Origin: Lacihabitans sp. CCS-44 | GTDB taxonomy: Bacteria > Bacteroidota > Bacteroidia > Cytophagales > Spirosomataceae | NCBI RefSeq assembly: GCF_024343735.1 | Contig: NZ_RJUE01000004.1 | Coordinates: 1-64,000, forward strand | Reading direction: 5' to 3' | Length of the DNA: 64,000 nucleotides | In this document: in pieces, positions 42,788-52,011 of the stretch | How the letters are laid out: every line of letters begins with the position of its first letter | Numbering within the stretch: the first letter of the stretch is position 1 | Program-made: the position numbers and the translations under genes | The notes under the pieces: model-generated | Seen by the model: the letters and a program-made list of their open reading frames with translations, nothing else | Databases searched by the model: none | What the model was told of the DNA's origin: nothing

Positions 42788-43820
42788 TTTTTACTTTTTC
42801 GAAGACCATCTCTGGGCTTATCCAATTCAGACAAGCGTAATCTTTTCTGATGCAAGGTTTATTTCCGTAAACTGAACATGGCCTACAAGCGAGTTCTTCT
42901 TTGCTTATTTCTATGGTATAATTTTCAGGCTGAAACAATGCTCCAAAACCTGCAAAAGTGTGTGTACTTCCCCAAATGGAAATTACTGGAATATTCGACA
43001 AAGTAGCAAAATGCATATTTGAGCTATCTCCGCATATCATCAAATCGAGTTTTTTGATCAGTGCAAGTTCTTCATTTAAAGAAAAAAGTCCTACCAGGTT
43101 TTCGATTTGTGGTAATCTGTTCTTGAGTGATTCTACTATTTCTTTTTCTTGTTTTCCGCCTCCAAACATCATTATTTGAGTTGTTGGAAATTGTTGGGAA
43201 ATAAGCTGTATTAAAGCTGCATACTTTTCAATTGGCCAGATTTTTCCTTTATGTTGGGCAAAAGATGCAATTCCGATAAGTCTCTGACTTTTAAATTTCA
43301 CCAGCCAATTTTCAATTTTCTTTTCTGTTTCTGAAGGAATTCTAAAGAATTCAGGTAAATTTTCAATTTTTGAATTTTCAGAGACTAATTTGGCTTCTTT
43401 GAAAACGGAATAATATCTTTCTGTAACGTGGCTGAGCTGCTTAAATTCTTGGTTTTTAATTAACTTTTTCTTTTCATTTCTTCCTTTGTTGAAGCCAAAC
43501 ACTTCAGCTTTTGTAAACCAAAAGAAGAATTTTAAAACCTGAGTTCTGATATTTTGATGTAAGTCGAAGATATAGTCTGGTGAAAGTCGCTTTAATTCTT
43601 GAAATAATCTGAACAGGCCTAAAAGACCCTTGTGTTTATTATCTAAATCTGCTGTAAAAACTTCAATATTGCTATGCCCTTCGAAAAAAGGCTTGAATTT
43701 TTCTCGGGTAACAATGGTAATTTTTAGGTCAGGGTTTTGTTTTATTGCATTTAAAACCACTGGCAGTATCAGAGCCACGTCGCCCATCGCTGAAAACCTA
43801 AAAATTATTATATTCTTCAT
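42777..43820 (-). CDS. Family 9 glycosyltransferase (heptosyltransferase type)
   Basis: A 347-residue GT9 with the two Rossmann halves of ADP-heptose:LPS heptosyltransferases: IIFRFSAMGDVALILPVVL at the start and LMICGDSSNMHFATLSNIPVISIWGSTHTFAGFG in the second half, which holds the D-x-x-x-H-type nucleotide-sugar site. It would add a heptose or similar sugar in LPS core on the cytoplasmic face. It starts inside the DUF4254 stop by 4 bases, a pairing seen repeatedly in Bacteroidota. Two Cys (CRPCSVYGNKPC) near the C-terminus are unusual and may bind metal. Confidence 0.9.
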   Translation of the reverse strand: MKNIIIFRFSAMGDVALILPVVLNAIKQNPDLKITIVTREKFKPFFEGHSNIEVFTADLDNKHKGLLGLFRLFQELKRLSPDYIFDLHQNIRTQVLKFFFWFTKAEVFGFNKGRNEKKKLIKNQEFKQLSHVTERYYSVFKEAKLVSENSKIENLPEFFRIPSETEKKIENWLVKFKSQRLIGIASFAQHKGKIWPIEKYAALIQLISQQFPTTQIMMFGGGKQEKEIVESLKNRLPQIENLVGLFSLNEELALIKKLDLMICGDSSNMHFATLSNIPVISIWGSTHTFAGFGALFQPENYTIEISKEELACRPCSVYGNKPCIRKDYACLNWISPEMVFEKVKTIF

Positions 43821-44419
43821 TTTTGAGAATAAAAAACTGGGTTCAAATTGGGGTCGTTGTACATTTTCATCTGTTTGTACAGCTTCATATACTTTTGGCC
43901 AGCATCCAAGTCTTCAATAAGTTCATTATAACATTTTTCGAGGTCTTGCTCTTGAATCTCCAGTATCATCAGTTTGTGTTTTACTGAGTCTAAATGTTTT
44001 TCATCGGCATCATTTCTTTCTAATTGCTCCTTGAAATGATAAATTTTTAATTGTAAAATCGACATTCTATCCAATAGCCAAGCAGGAGTTTCCGAGTTCA
44101 TTCTCGCATTTTCTTGGACTGTAACATTTTTAAAGTTTTCAGAAAGTAACTCATCTATTTGTTCCACGGTATCCGTTCGGTGTTGATTTGAAGCATCTAT
44201 TCTGCGTTTGACGGCTACCAAAAATGATGGCTCGTTCTTAGGGTCACGAATGATATCTTCGAGATGCCATTGAACGGTATCAATCCAGTTTTTTAAATAT
44301 AACAAATTTCCAAGCGGTGAATCTTGGTATTTTTTAGGCATTTCGGCATCCACATGGTCAGTCGTATGATAGTCTAATATAGATTCTCTGAAGATATCGT
44401 TGATTTCTTTTGCTAGCAT
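43817..44419 (-). CDS. DUF4254 protein
   Basis: A 200-residue cytoplasmic protein of the DUF4254 family, largely alpha-helical. The family core is seen in KEINDIFRESILDYH, LGNLLYLKNWIDTVQWHLEDIIR and RRIDASNQHRTDTVEQIDE. The function is unknown to me. It is the first gene of a pair with the GT9 (4-base overlap, so coupled), and a role in LPS core assembly is suggested by that context only. The C-terminal third is a long predicted coiled coil. Confidence 0.85.
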   Translation of the reverse strand: MLAKEINDIFRESILDYHTTDHVDAEMPKKYQDSPLGNLLYLKNWIDTVQWHLEDIIRDPKNEPSFLVAVKRRIDASNQHRTDTVEQIDELLSENFKNVTVQENARMNSETPAWLLDRMSILQLKIYHFKEQLERNDADEKHLDSVKHKLMILEIQEQDLEKCYNELIEDLDAGQKYMKLYKQMKMYNDPNLNPVFYSQK

Positions 44420-44486
44420 TTTTGTATTTTTCGAAACGCAAATATACCAGTTTCATTTTTTAGAATCGATTTCCTAAGGCATCAAA

Positions 44487-44514
44487 AAAGCCCAAACACG
44501 TGTATTTGGGCTTT
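44487..44514 (-). terminator. Terminator of the ThuA/GSDH gene
   Basis: AAAGCCCAAA and TTTGGGCTTT form a 10-bp stem with an 8-base loop. On the minus strand it is followed by TTTTT, and it lies 21 bases after the stop of the gene ending at 44536. Confidence 0.88.
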
Positions 44515-44535
44515 AAATGCTTTAAGAAAAAACGT

Positions 44536-47500
44536 CTATTCAAATTTTATAGATTTAAACTTAATGATTTTATCCGTTGGCTTTGATTTTTTGACAGCTA
44601 CAAAATACAAATCACATATTTCGGGCAAATCAATGTCCGTTTTTACCCAATTCATTTTATCCCAACTTCCAGTGAGCGAATAATTTATTTTTGCTAGTAT
44701 TGGTCCAGCAGCAGAGTTTTTCCTAATCTGTATTTCTCCATCAAATTCTTTAGATGCATATTCAAAACTGATGTTTTTGATATTTTTCAGGTCAATTTTT
44801 CTGAAAACCAAGTAAGATTTTGACCCGCCTTCTCTCAATTGTCCCCAATCAAAAACAAATCCAGGGTGCATATCAGCATCCATTGCTCTTAAGATGTTAT
44901 GTCTTAAAGGGAAAGTTTTTGAGCTTTTCTGAATATTTGTTCCTTTGTTTGCTGCATCGGTATATTCTGCCAAAATATTATAATGGCCACGAGGTTTGTC
45001 ATCCAAATGTTTGTCCAAAGGCAGTTTTCCAGCCACTGGAATTGTTTTGAATTCTTTTTTAGGGTCAGATAATGCAAAGATATAATGAACAATTTCTCTC
45101 GCGTCAGCTGTGTTCAATTGCGGATGGGCACTCATTACGTGTGTTTGACCCCAATTTCCGCCACCGCCCTCAATAATTTTCTTTGCCAGCATATCCACGC
45201 TTCCTGCCTTGCCATTATACTTTTGAGCTATTTGCGTAAGCGACGGCCCAACTGATTTTAGGTTTTTGGTATGACAAGCTTTACAATCGCTACCATCGTA
45301 AAGTGTTTTGCCAATAGAGCCTGATTCCACAGTAGTTAACGCCGCATTTTGTGTTTCAACTATAGTTCGGTATGGTTGAGGTATGTAATTTAGCTTGGAA
45401 ATTATTTTCTCTTTTTTCAAAACCTTGTTGTCCCCATCTTTGAATTTCAATTCATATTCAAAAGGTTTATCTTCAAAGTAAAAAGTGGTATTGTTATTTG
45501 AAACCAATTCTATCTCAGGCTTTTGATTTCCAACTATTATTTTAAGTTTTTCTTCAGAAGTTTTGCCTGATTTGTCTTTTGCTATTCCAGTTAAGGTATA
45601 TGTTCCGTTCACAGACAGCGTGGATTCATATTTTCCTCCTTTTCCAACTTCCTTGCCATTCAATAACCAAGAAATTTCAGGTCTGTCGTCGAAATCTGGA
45701 TCTATGGCCCTTGCAAATGCCCTAAAACTAAGCGGTGCTATGCCTGATATTTCTTTGTATTTCGGAAAAGCTCTGTTTTCAGAAGTCAAAAATGATTGAG
45801 CATTTATTTTTTTAATTTCGTCATTATTAGCAAAATAAGCATCGATTTTCGGTGATCGATTGCCAGAGTTGTATTCTATTTTCACCAATCTAGCATCCAC
45901 ATTATCAGCTCCATAGACAGAGCCATATTCAAGCATATACATAATGCCATCTACCGAAAATGCCAAATCTATAGGTCTTCTAAAATCTCCAGAATTGGGC
46001 ATGAATTTTTCATTTCTGAGATAATTTTCATTTTCATCAAAACGCAATGCCAATACCCAGTTTCGCATCCAGTCAAAAACAAACAATGAGCCATCATAAT
46101 GAGCTGGAATAGCTTTTGGAGAAGCTTTTGATTTGTTAAAAGTATAAAATTCGCCTGCCATCGCACTTCTACCACCAAGTCCAAGTTCAGGAAATTCATC
46201 GGAAATTCCGTAAGGGTACCAAATCATAGGAGGCGTTGCCTTTGGTAAGTTTTTAAGACCAGTATTGTTCGGAGAATTGTTCACAGGATTGTTTGGGTCG
46301 TAATTTGGGCCAGCTGTGGAATCCGCAAAATTCCACTCAGAATAAGCATAATTATTTCCTACGAAGTAAGGCCAACCATAAAATCCTGGTTTTTTAGCTT
46401 GATTAAACTCGTCATAACCTCTCGGTCCTCTTTTGATATCGACGCCAGCATCAGGGCCAATTTCGCCCCAATAAATAGTGGCTGTTTTGGGATTTATGGC
46501 TATTCGGTAAGGATTTCTAGCACCCATTGCAAATATTTCGGGAAGCGTAAGGCCGCCATCTCCCTTTGGAGAGGGTTTGTCACCAGAATACGCACCCCCA
46601 CTGGGGGCTGGGGAGCTAAACATATTTCCTTCAGGAATGGTATAAGTGCCGTCTTTTTCTGGATGAATTTTTAGGATTTTACCCTTATAATCGTTGGTGT
46701 TTGCAGCCGACCTTTGAGCGTCCATGGGATAATATTTTTCGCCACTTCGCTCGTCAATGGGAGCATAACCATCAGAAGGAAAAGGCGTTGTGCCATCTCC
46801 TGTGGAAAGGATAAGGTTTTTATCTTTATCAAATGCTAAAGAACCACCATGGTGTGAGCCACTATTGATTTGGACTGGAACTTTCAGCAATATTTTCTCT
46901 GAATTTAGGTCTATCACATTGGTTTTTGAGATTGTAAACCTTGACAGATTGAAGATAATTGGTTCGCCCTCGATAGGTGGTGAGTAATATAGATAAACCC
47001 ATCCATTGTTTTCAAAATCGGGGTCAAGTGTGATTCCAATCAACCCCGTTCCGCCTTTCATAGTTAAAGGAAATCTATGAATCAGTTTTCTTTTATTGGT
47101 TTTGGTATCGAATATGGTCAGATTTCCAGCTAATTCCGTAAAAAACACTCTTCCATCTGGTGCTACTGCCAATTCCATAGGGTTGTTGAGGTCGTTAACT
47201 AAAACAGTTTTTTCAAATCTATTTTCTTCAGGAAGTTCTTTTGAGTAAGATTTCGAATAATCCAATTTTACATTTTCACCCATTGCATAATTTATTCCAC
47301 CCATCAAATGCTGGAGGAAGCTTGGCTCAGAATAACTTTCGTCGGTATGGCCGCCACCTGAGTAAAAAGCACGGCCACCGTCATATTCATGATACCAGGA
47401 TATTGGGTGGTTATTTCCGTTTGTTCCTCCTTCATAGGTCGACTCGTCGAGGTAAGCGAGGGGTTTTATGTAATGGTATATTTTTTTGTAGTTATACCAT

Positions 47501-48015
47501 TCATCGGTTCTATTCCACGTTTCGGGAAGGTGTTTTGTGGAAATATGCGTTCTATCCGCGACCTCGACGTTGGCATTTCTGATATTTGAATTGCTCGGAT
47601 GACTTTCGAAATAAGCTCCGAGTAATTCATTGTACCAAGGCCATTCGTATTCTGTATCTGCCGCAGAGTGAATTCCAACGAATCCGCCTCCAGCTTGAAT
47701 ATATCGTTCCATGGCAGCTTGTTGGGCATTATTCAAAACATCACCTGTGGTGTTATTGAAAATTATAGCTTGGTAATTTTTTAGATTTTGATCTTGAAAA
47801 AAGCTTGAATTGCTTGTGGTGTCAACAGAAAAGCTGTTTTCAATGCCTAATTTTTGAATCGCTTTTATGCTAAATGGGATACAAGAATGTTTAAATCCTT
47901 TGGTTTTAGAAAAAACAAGTACTTTTTTTGAAGAGTCTTGGCCAACGGCCGAATGGTAAATAAAGCCAATTAGAGCAATACAAAGTATTGCTTTTGAGAA
48001 TAATTTTCTTTTCAT
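44536..48015 (-). CDS. Multidomain ThuA / sugar dehydrogenase / cytochrome c protein
   Basis: A 1159-residue exported protein (signal peptide about 1-25). Residues of about 30-245 are a ThuA-like glutamine-amidotransferase-fold domain (KVLVFSKTKGFKHS, GGGFVGIHSAADTEYEW). Residues of about 265-690 are a glucose/sorbosone dehydrogenase propeller, a PQQ-dependent type (HHGGSLAFDKDKNLILSTGDG, GARNPYRIAINPKTATIYWGEIGPD). A PKD-like domain follows (about 740-830). A c-type cytochrome has CKACH near 911-915 and a Met-bearing HVMSAHPQLN segment as likely axial ligand. The last 160 residues look like a CBM6-type module (FEYASKEFDGEIQIRKNSA). It should act in the periplasm or outer membrane, oxidising a sugar and moving the electron to its own haem. 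Such fusions occur in Bacteroidota. Confidence 0.9.
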   Translation of the reverse strand: MKRKLFSKAILCIALIGFIYHSAVGQDSSKKVLVFSKTKGFKHSCIPFSIKAIQKLGIENSFSVDTTSNSSFFQDQNLKNYQAIIFNNTTGDVLNNAQQAAMERYIQAGGGFVGIHSAADTEYEWPWYNELLGAYFESHPSNSNIRNANVEVADRTHISTKHLPETWNRTDEWYNYKKIYHYIKPLAYLDESTYEGGTNGNNHPISWYHEYDGGRAFYSGGGHTDESYSEPSFLQHLMGGINYAMGENVKLDYSKSYSKELPEENRFEKTVLVNDLNNPMELAVAPDGRVFFTELAGNLTIFDTKTNKRKLIHRFPLTMKGGTGLIGITLDPDFENNGWVYLYYSPPIEGEPIIFNLSRFTISKTNVIDLNSEKILLKVPVQINSGSHHGGSLAFDKDKNLILSTGDGTTPFPSDGYAPIDERSGEKYYPMDAQRSAANTNDYKGKILKIHPEKDGTYTIPEGNMFSSPAPSGGAYSGDKPSPKGDGGLTLPEIFAMGARNPYRIAINPKTATIYWGEIGPDAGVDIKRGPRGYDEFNQAKKPGFYGWPYFVGNNYAYSEWNFADSTAGPNYDPNNPVNNSPNNTGLKNLPKATPPMIWYPYGISDEFPELGLGGRSAMAGEFYTFNKSKASPKAIPAHYDGSLFVFDWMRNWVLALRFDENENYLRNEKFMPNSGDFRRPIDLAFSVDGIMYMLEYGSVYGADNVDARLVKIEYNSGNRSPKIDAYFANNDEIKKINAQSFLTSENRAFPKYKEISGIAPLSFRAFARAIDPDFDDRPEISWLLNGKEVGKGGKYESTLSVNGTYTLTGIAKDKSGKTSEEKLKIIVGNQKPEIELVSNNNTTFYFEDKPFEYELKFKDGDNKVLKKEKIISKLNYIPQPYRTIVETQNAALTTVESGSIGKTLYDGSDCKACHTKNLKSVGPSLTQIAQKYNGKAGSVDMLAKKIIEGGGGNWGQTHVMSAHPQLNTADAREIVHYIFALSDPKKEFKTIPVAGKLPLDKHLDDKPRGHYNILAEYTDAANKGTNIQKSSKTFPLRHNILRAMDADMHPGFVFDWGQLREGGSKSYLVFRKIDLKNIKNISFEYASKEFDGEIQIRKNSAAGPILAKINYSLTGSWDKMNWVKTDIDLPEICDLYFVAVKKSKPTDKIIKFKSIKFE

Positions 48016-48126
48016 TTTATGGTTTGAATAAACTTTCCATAAAAATATGAAAGAAAATCAGATGGATTGATTAATTGAAGTTTTTTTAAATTTCTAAGCC
48101 AGAAAAACAGCAATTGGTATTTAATT

Positions 48127-49056
48127 TTAATCCAAAATCTTCGGACCAACATTGTTTATCGCTGACACATAAGAGTTTGTGTCTATGCCCACTTTTTCAA
48201 ACTCATGTTTCATGGCAATTTCCACTTTTTGGGCAATTTCTTTTCCTTCGGAAAAAGCAAAAATAGAAGGGCCAGCACCAGAAATGCTACAACCCAAAGC
48301 TCCAGCATCAGTAGCCGCCATTTTTACTTCGAAAAACTGTGGAATTAAAATGGATCTGATGGGTTCAATGATGAAATCAACCATAGATCGGCCAATTAAA
48401 GAGTAATTAGAACTCATCAAGCCAGCTATCATACCACCCACATTTCCCATTTGGGATATCGCTTTTTTCATCGAAACCTCGTTTTTTAGAATATGGCGTG
48501 CGTCTTTTGTATTTACCTCAATATCAGGGTGTACGATGGTAACAAAAAGATTTTCAGGCGTTGGTATTTGAAAGAAATCTAATGGAGCGTAAGATCTAAT
48601 AACAACAAAGCCGCCCAAAAGGGCAGGGGCAACGTTGTCTGCATGAGCCGAGCCACAGGCAATTCTCTCACCTTCCATGGCAAAAGGCAACAATTCTTTG
48701 GTTTGTAAGGGCGAATCTAGAAGTTGATTTACGGCAAAAACTCCAGCTACCGAAGAGGCAGAACTGCTTCCAAGGCCACTTCCAAGCGGCATTTTTTTGT
48801 TTAGAATAATATCAAAACCCTGGTTAAAGCCTATTTGAGATAGATATTTTATGATTGGAACAGAAACCGTATTTTTGGCAGGGTCTAAAGTAAGTTTACC
48901 TTCGTCTCCAGTGATTTTTTCAATTACAATCTTATCGTCATTTCTTTTTTTTACAATTACCTCGTCGCCAGGATTGTCCACTGCCAGTCCAAAAATATCA
49001 AAACCACAAGCTACATTGGCCACGGTGGCAGGTGCATATACTTTTATTGAATCCAA
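48127..49056 (-). CDS. thrB: Homoserine kinase
   Basis: A 309-residue GHMP-type kinase that phosphorylates homoserine in threonine synthesis. The ATP motif PLGSGLGSSSASS (about 87-99) is clear, as are the N-terminal VYAPATVANVACGFDIFGLAV segment and the C-terminal GALGCSISGAGPSIFAF, which matches motif 3. It follows thrA by 12 bases on the same strand. The usual next gene, thrC, is not here: the next gene is the ThuA fusion, 111 bases on. Confidence 0.96.
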   Translation of the reverse strand: MDSIKVYAPATVANVACGFDIFGLAVDNPGDEVIVKKRNDDKIVIEKITGDEGKLTLDPAKNTVSVPIIKYLSQIGFNQGFDIILNKKMPLGSGLGSSSASSVAGVFAVNQLLDSPLQTKELLPFAMEGERIACGSAHADNVAPALLGGFVVIRSYAPLDFFQIPTPENLFVTIVHPDIEVNTKDARHILKNEVSMKKAISQMGNVGGMIAGLMSSNYSLIGRSMVDFIIEPIRSILIPQFFEVKMAATDAGALGCSISGAGPSIFAFSEGKEIAQKVEIAMKHEFEKVGIDTNSYVSAINNVGPKILD

Positions 49057-49068
49057 TTTATACGGGGT

Positions 49069-51519
49069 TTACGCTAAAAAACTACTTAAACTGATAATGT
49101 CGGCGAATACGCCCATGGCGGTTACTTCAGCACCTGCACCAGGTCCTTTAATTACCAAAGGGTTATTAAAATACCTTTCTGTGGTGAATGAAACGATGTT
49201 TTCGGAACCAGACAAATTATAAAACGGATGTGATTTTCCGACTGAGGTTAATCCCAATTTGCCTTTGCCATTTTCTAAACTTGCTATAAACCTCAAAACT
49301 TCTCCTTTTGCTAAAGCATTGTTTAGTAAAGTTTCATATTGACTATTCTCTTTTTCCAAGACAGCATAAAAATCTTCAACAGATTTGGCAGACATGGCTT
49401 CGGAACTCAACAAAGGAACATTTTCAACTTCGTTGAATTCTAGTTTTATACCACTTTCTCTGGCCAAAATCAATATTTTTCTTGCCACATCTGTTCCGCT
49501 GAGGTCGTCTCTTGGGTCTGGCTCGGTAAATCCTTTTGCTTTTGCCTCCTTTACGACATCTACAAATTTTAAACCAGCCGCAAAAGTATTGAAGATAAAA
49601 GAAAGTGTTCCGCTCAGTACGGCTTCGATTTTATGAATCCTATCACCACTATTTATCAGACCTTGAAGCGTATTTATTAGGGGTAATCCTGCTCCTACGT
49701 TGGTTTCATAAAGAAATTTTACATTGCGTTTTTTAGCAATGTTTCTGAGAGCCAAATACTCCTCGTAAGTACCTGAATTGGCCACTTTGTTGGGTGTAAC
49801 AATAGATATGTTACTGTCCAAAAGTGGATAATAATATTGAACAATATCTTTGTCAGCCGAACAATCTACAAAAATACTGTTGGCCAAGTTAAGCGTCTGA
49901 ATATCAGTAATGAATTCGCTCAGGTTTATTTTCTCGCCTGCATTGTCAAGGTTTTCTTTCCAGTTTTCTAAGGCAATACCATTAGAATCCAACAACATTT
50001 TTTTTGTATTGGCCAAACCTGTTAATTTGATATTCAGATTTTTTTCTTTCTTTAAATAGGCGGATTGTTGAGCTATTTGTTTCAAAAGAGTTTTGCCAAT
50101 TTGTCCACTTGGTCCTACTAAATATAGATTAAGCGTAAATCCATCAATCTCGAAAAAAGTCTCATGAATGGCATTCAGGGCTTTTGAAATATCTTTTTTC
50201 TTGATTACGACTGAGATATTCAACTCTGAAGAACCTTGAGCGGTGGCGATAACATTGATACCGTTTTTACCCAAAACAGAGAAAAGCTTTCCAGAAGTAC
50301 CAGAACTGGACTTCATGCCTTCGCCGACCACTGCTATTATTGAAAGGTTATTCTGGATACTGATATTCTCAATATCGCCATTCAGTATTTCGGCTTTAAA
50401 GCCTTCCTCCAGAATATCTCTTACATTTTCGGCTGATTTCGGGTCTACCGCAAAACAGATTGAATGTTCTGAAGATGCCTGGGAAATTAGAATTACTGAT
50501 ATTTTATTATCGGCTAGAAGGCCGAATAATTTGGCAGAAACTCCGGCAACGCCAATCATGCCATTCCCTTGAAGATTTACCAAAGAAATTTCGTCAATGG
50601 ATGAAATACCTGTGATAGAGTATCCTTTTTGGTTTATTTCTTTCGAAATTGTTGTTCCAGAATGCGTACTTTCAAAAGTATTGAGAACTTTTATAGGAAT
50701 GTTTTTCAAAAAAGCAGGCACCAAACTCGGCGGATAAATTACTTTAGCACCAAAGTGCGAAAGCTCCATGGCTTCAGAATAGGAGATATCTGGAATAGTA
50801 AAAGCATTTTTTACTTTTCTTGGATCGGCGGTCATCATGCCGTTCACATCTGTCCAAATCTCTATTACCTCAGAGCCTAAAGCGGCTCCAATTATAGAAG
50901 CAGTGTAATCTGAACCACCTCTTCCTAAGGTAGTTGTGATATTATCTTTATTTGAAGCTATAAAACCTGTAATACAATAAACTTGATTCTTATCAGCTAA
51001 GGCAGTATTAATTAAAGTATTGGTTTCGTCAAAGTCAACTTCTGCAAAACCGTAATTGCTATTGGTTTTTATGATGTCTCTTGCATCAATATATTTGGCT
51101 TTTATACCTCTTTCGTTTAGAACAAAATTGATGATTTGGGATGAAAGTCGTTCCCCAAAACTCACCAACAGATCCATCGTTCTCACGCTCAATTCTCTGA
51201 TGTAGGTGATGCCTTTCAAGAGGTCTTCTATTTCATTGAAATTGCCTTTGATTTTCGCAATGATTGAACTTTGCGACTTTACATCTACCAAAGCTCTAAT
51301 AGCCGTAAAGTGCCTTTCTTCGATGCTTTGAAGAACATCTAAATATTTACTATCTCCTTTTGATGCTAAAGAACCAATTTCAATTAATTTGTTGGTAATT
51401 CCGCCCATTGCAGAGTAAACTACAGCTACAGGTTGCTTATTTTCAGAGATTATACGGATTACTTGATTAATGCTATCTACCGTGCCAACAGAGGTGCCGC
51501 CAAATTTGAGGACTTTCAT
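49069..51519 (-). CDS. thrA: Bifunctional aspartokinase I / homoserine dehydrogenase I
   Basis: An 816-residue fused enzyme catalysing the first and third steps from aspartate to threonine. I set the start at ATG 51517-51519 (MKVLKFGGTSVGTVDSINQ). The frame runs 12 codons further to 51555 but that part is not family sequence. Residues 1-290 are aspartokinase (KFGGTSVG, TTLGRGGSDYTA), 300-450 hold two ACT domains for threonine feedback (LVNLQGNGMIGVAGVSAKLF), and 460-815 are homoserine dehydrogenase (LYLVGPSGQIG, TNVGAGLPLINTLQGL, DPRDDLSGTDVARK). It leads the thrA-thrB operon and is divergent from the ArsR gene. Confidence 0.97.
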   Translation of the reverse strand: MKVLKFGGTSVGTVDSINQVIRIISENKQPVAVVYSAMGGITNKLIEIGSLASKGDSKYLDVLQSIEERHFTAIRALVDVKSQSSIIAKIKGNFNEIEDLLKGITYIRELSVRTMDLLVSFGERLSSQIINFVLNERGIKAKYIDARDIIKTNSNYGFAEVDFDETNTLINTALADKNQVYCITGFIASNKDNITTTLGRGGSDYTASIIGAALGSEVIEIWTDVNGMMTADPRKVKNAFTIPDISYSEAMELSHFGAKVIYPPSLVPAFLKNIPIKVLNTFESTHSGTTISKEINQKGYSITGISSIDEISLVNLQGNGMIGVAGVSAKLFGLLADNKISVILISQASSEHSICFAVDPKSAENVRDILEEGFKAEILNGDIENISIQNNLSIIAVVGEGMKSSSGTSGKLFSVLGKNGINVIATAQGSSELNISVVIKKKDISKALNAIHETFFEIDGFTLNLYLVGPSGQIGKTLLKQIAQQSAYLKKEKNLNIKLTGLANTKKMLLDSNGIALENWKENLDNAGEKINLSEFITDIQTLNLANSIFVDCSADKDIVQYYYPLLDSNISIVTPNKVANSGTYEEYLALRNIAKKRNVKFLYETNVGAGLPLINTLQGLINSGDRIHKIEAVLSGTLSFIFNTFAAGLKFVDVVKEAKAKGFTEPDPRDDLSGTDVARKILILARESGIKLEFNEVENVPLLSSEAMSAKSVEDFYAVLEKENSQYETLLNNALAKGEVLRFIASLENGKGKLGLTSVGKSHPFYNLSGSENIVSFTTERYFNNPLVIKGPGAGAEVTAMGVFADIISLSSFLA

Positions 51520-51702
51520 ATCAAAGAATTTTGTCAGAAAAAGGCTAAAAGCCACTTACGTTATATGTGGCAAATATACCAATTATTATGCCCTTACCGA
51601 AATATCCATTTGGAATTCTGCCAAAAAATCGAAAAAATCGAAATTTTATTTGTTTCCTAAATTTTTAATTAGTTATTTGTACAATTAAATAGTTAAATTA
51701 TT

Positions 51703-52005
51703 ATGAATAATATTTTCAGAGCTTTGAATGATGCTTCAAGGAGAGAAATTTTAGAAATTCTTCGGTTGGGTGATGCCACAGCTGGCGAAATTTCAGATAG
51801 ATTTAATATGTCAAAACCCAGTATTTCGCATCATTTGGATTTATTAAGACAGGCCGACTTGGTTAGTTCAAAGAAAAAAGGGCAATTCATCATATATTCT
51901 ATTAATCTACCGGCTTTAGATGATATAATCAACTGGTTTCAACTATTTAAGCCTGAGGCTATTGCCGAAAAACCAAGGATTAGAATTCCATTAAGTCAAT
52001 ATTGA
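51703..52005 (+). CDS. ArsR/SdpR-type winged-helix regulator
   Basis: A 100-residue winged-helix protein of the ArsR family, nearest to autorepressors such as SdpR: FRALNDASRREILEILRLGDATAGEISDRFNMSKPSISHHLDLLRQADLVSSKKKGQF. There are no metal-binding Cys residues, so it is not a metal sensor of the classic type. In SdpR systems the partner gene is a membrane protein (SdpI); none is here, and the next gene, 6 bases on, is an aminotransferase. The upstream gap has TAGTTA twice about 20 bases apart, a possible operator. Confidence 0.85.
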   Translation: MNNIFRALNDASRREILEILRLGDATAGEISDRFNMSKPSISHHLDLLRQADLVSSKKKGQFIIYSINLPALDDIINWFQLFKPEAIAEKPRIRIPLSQY

Positions 52006-52011
52006 TTATTC

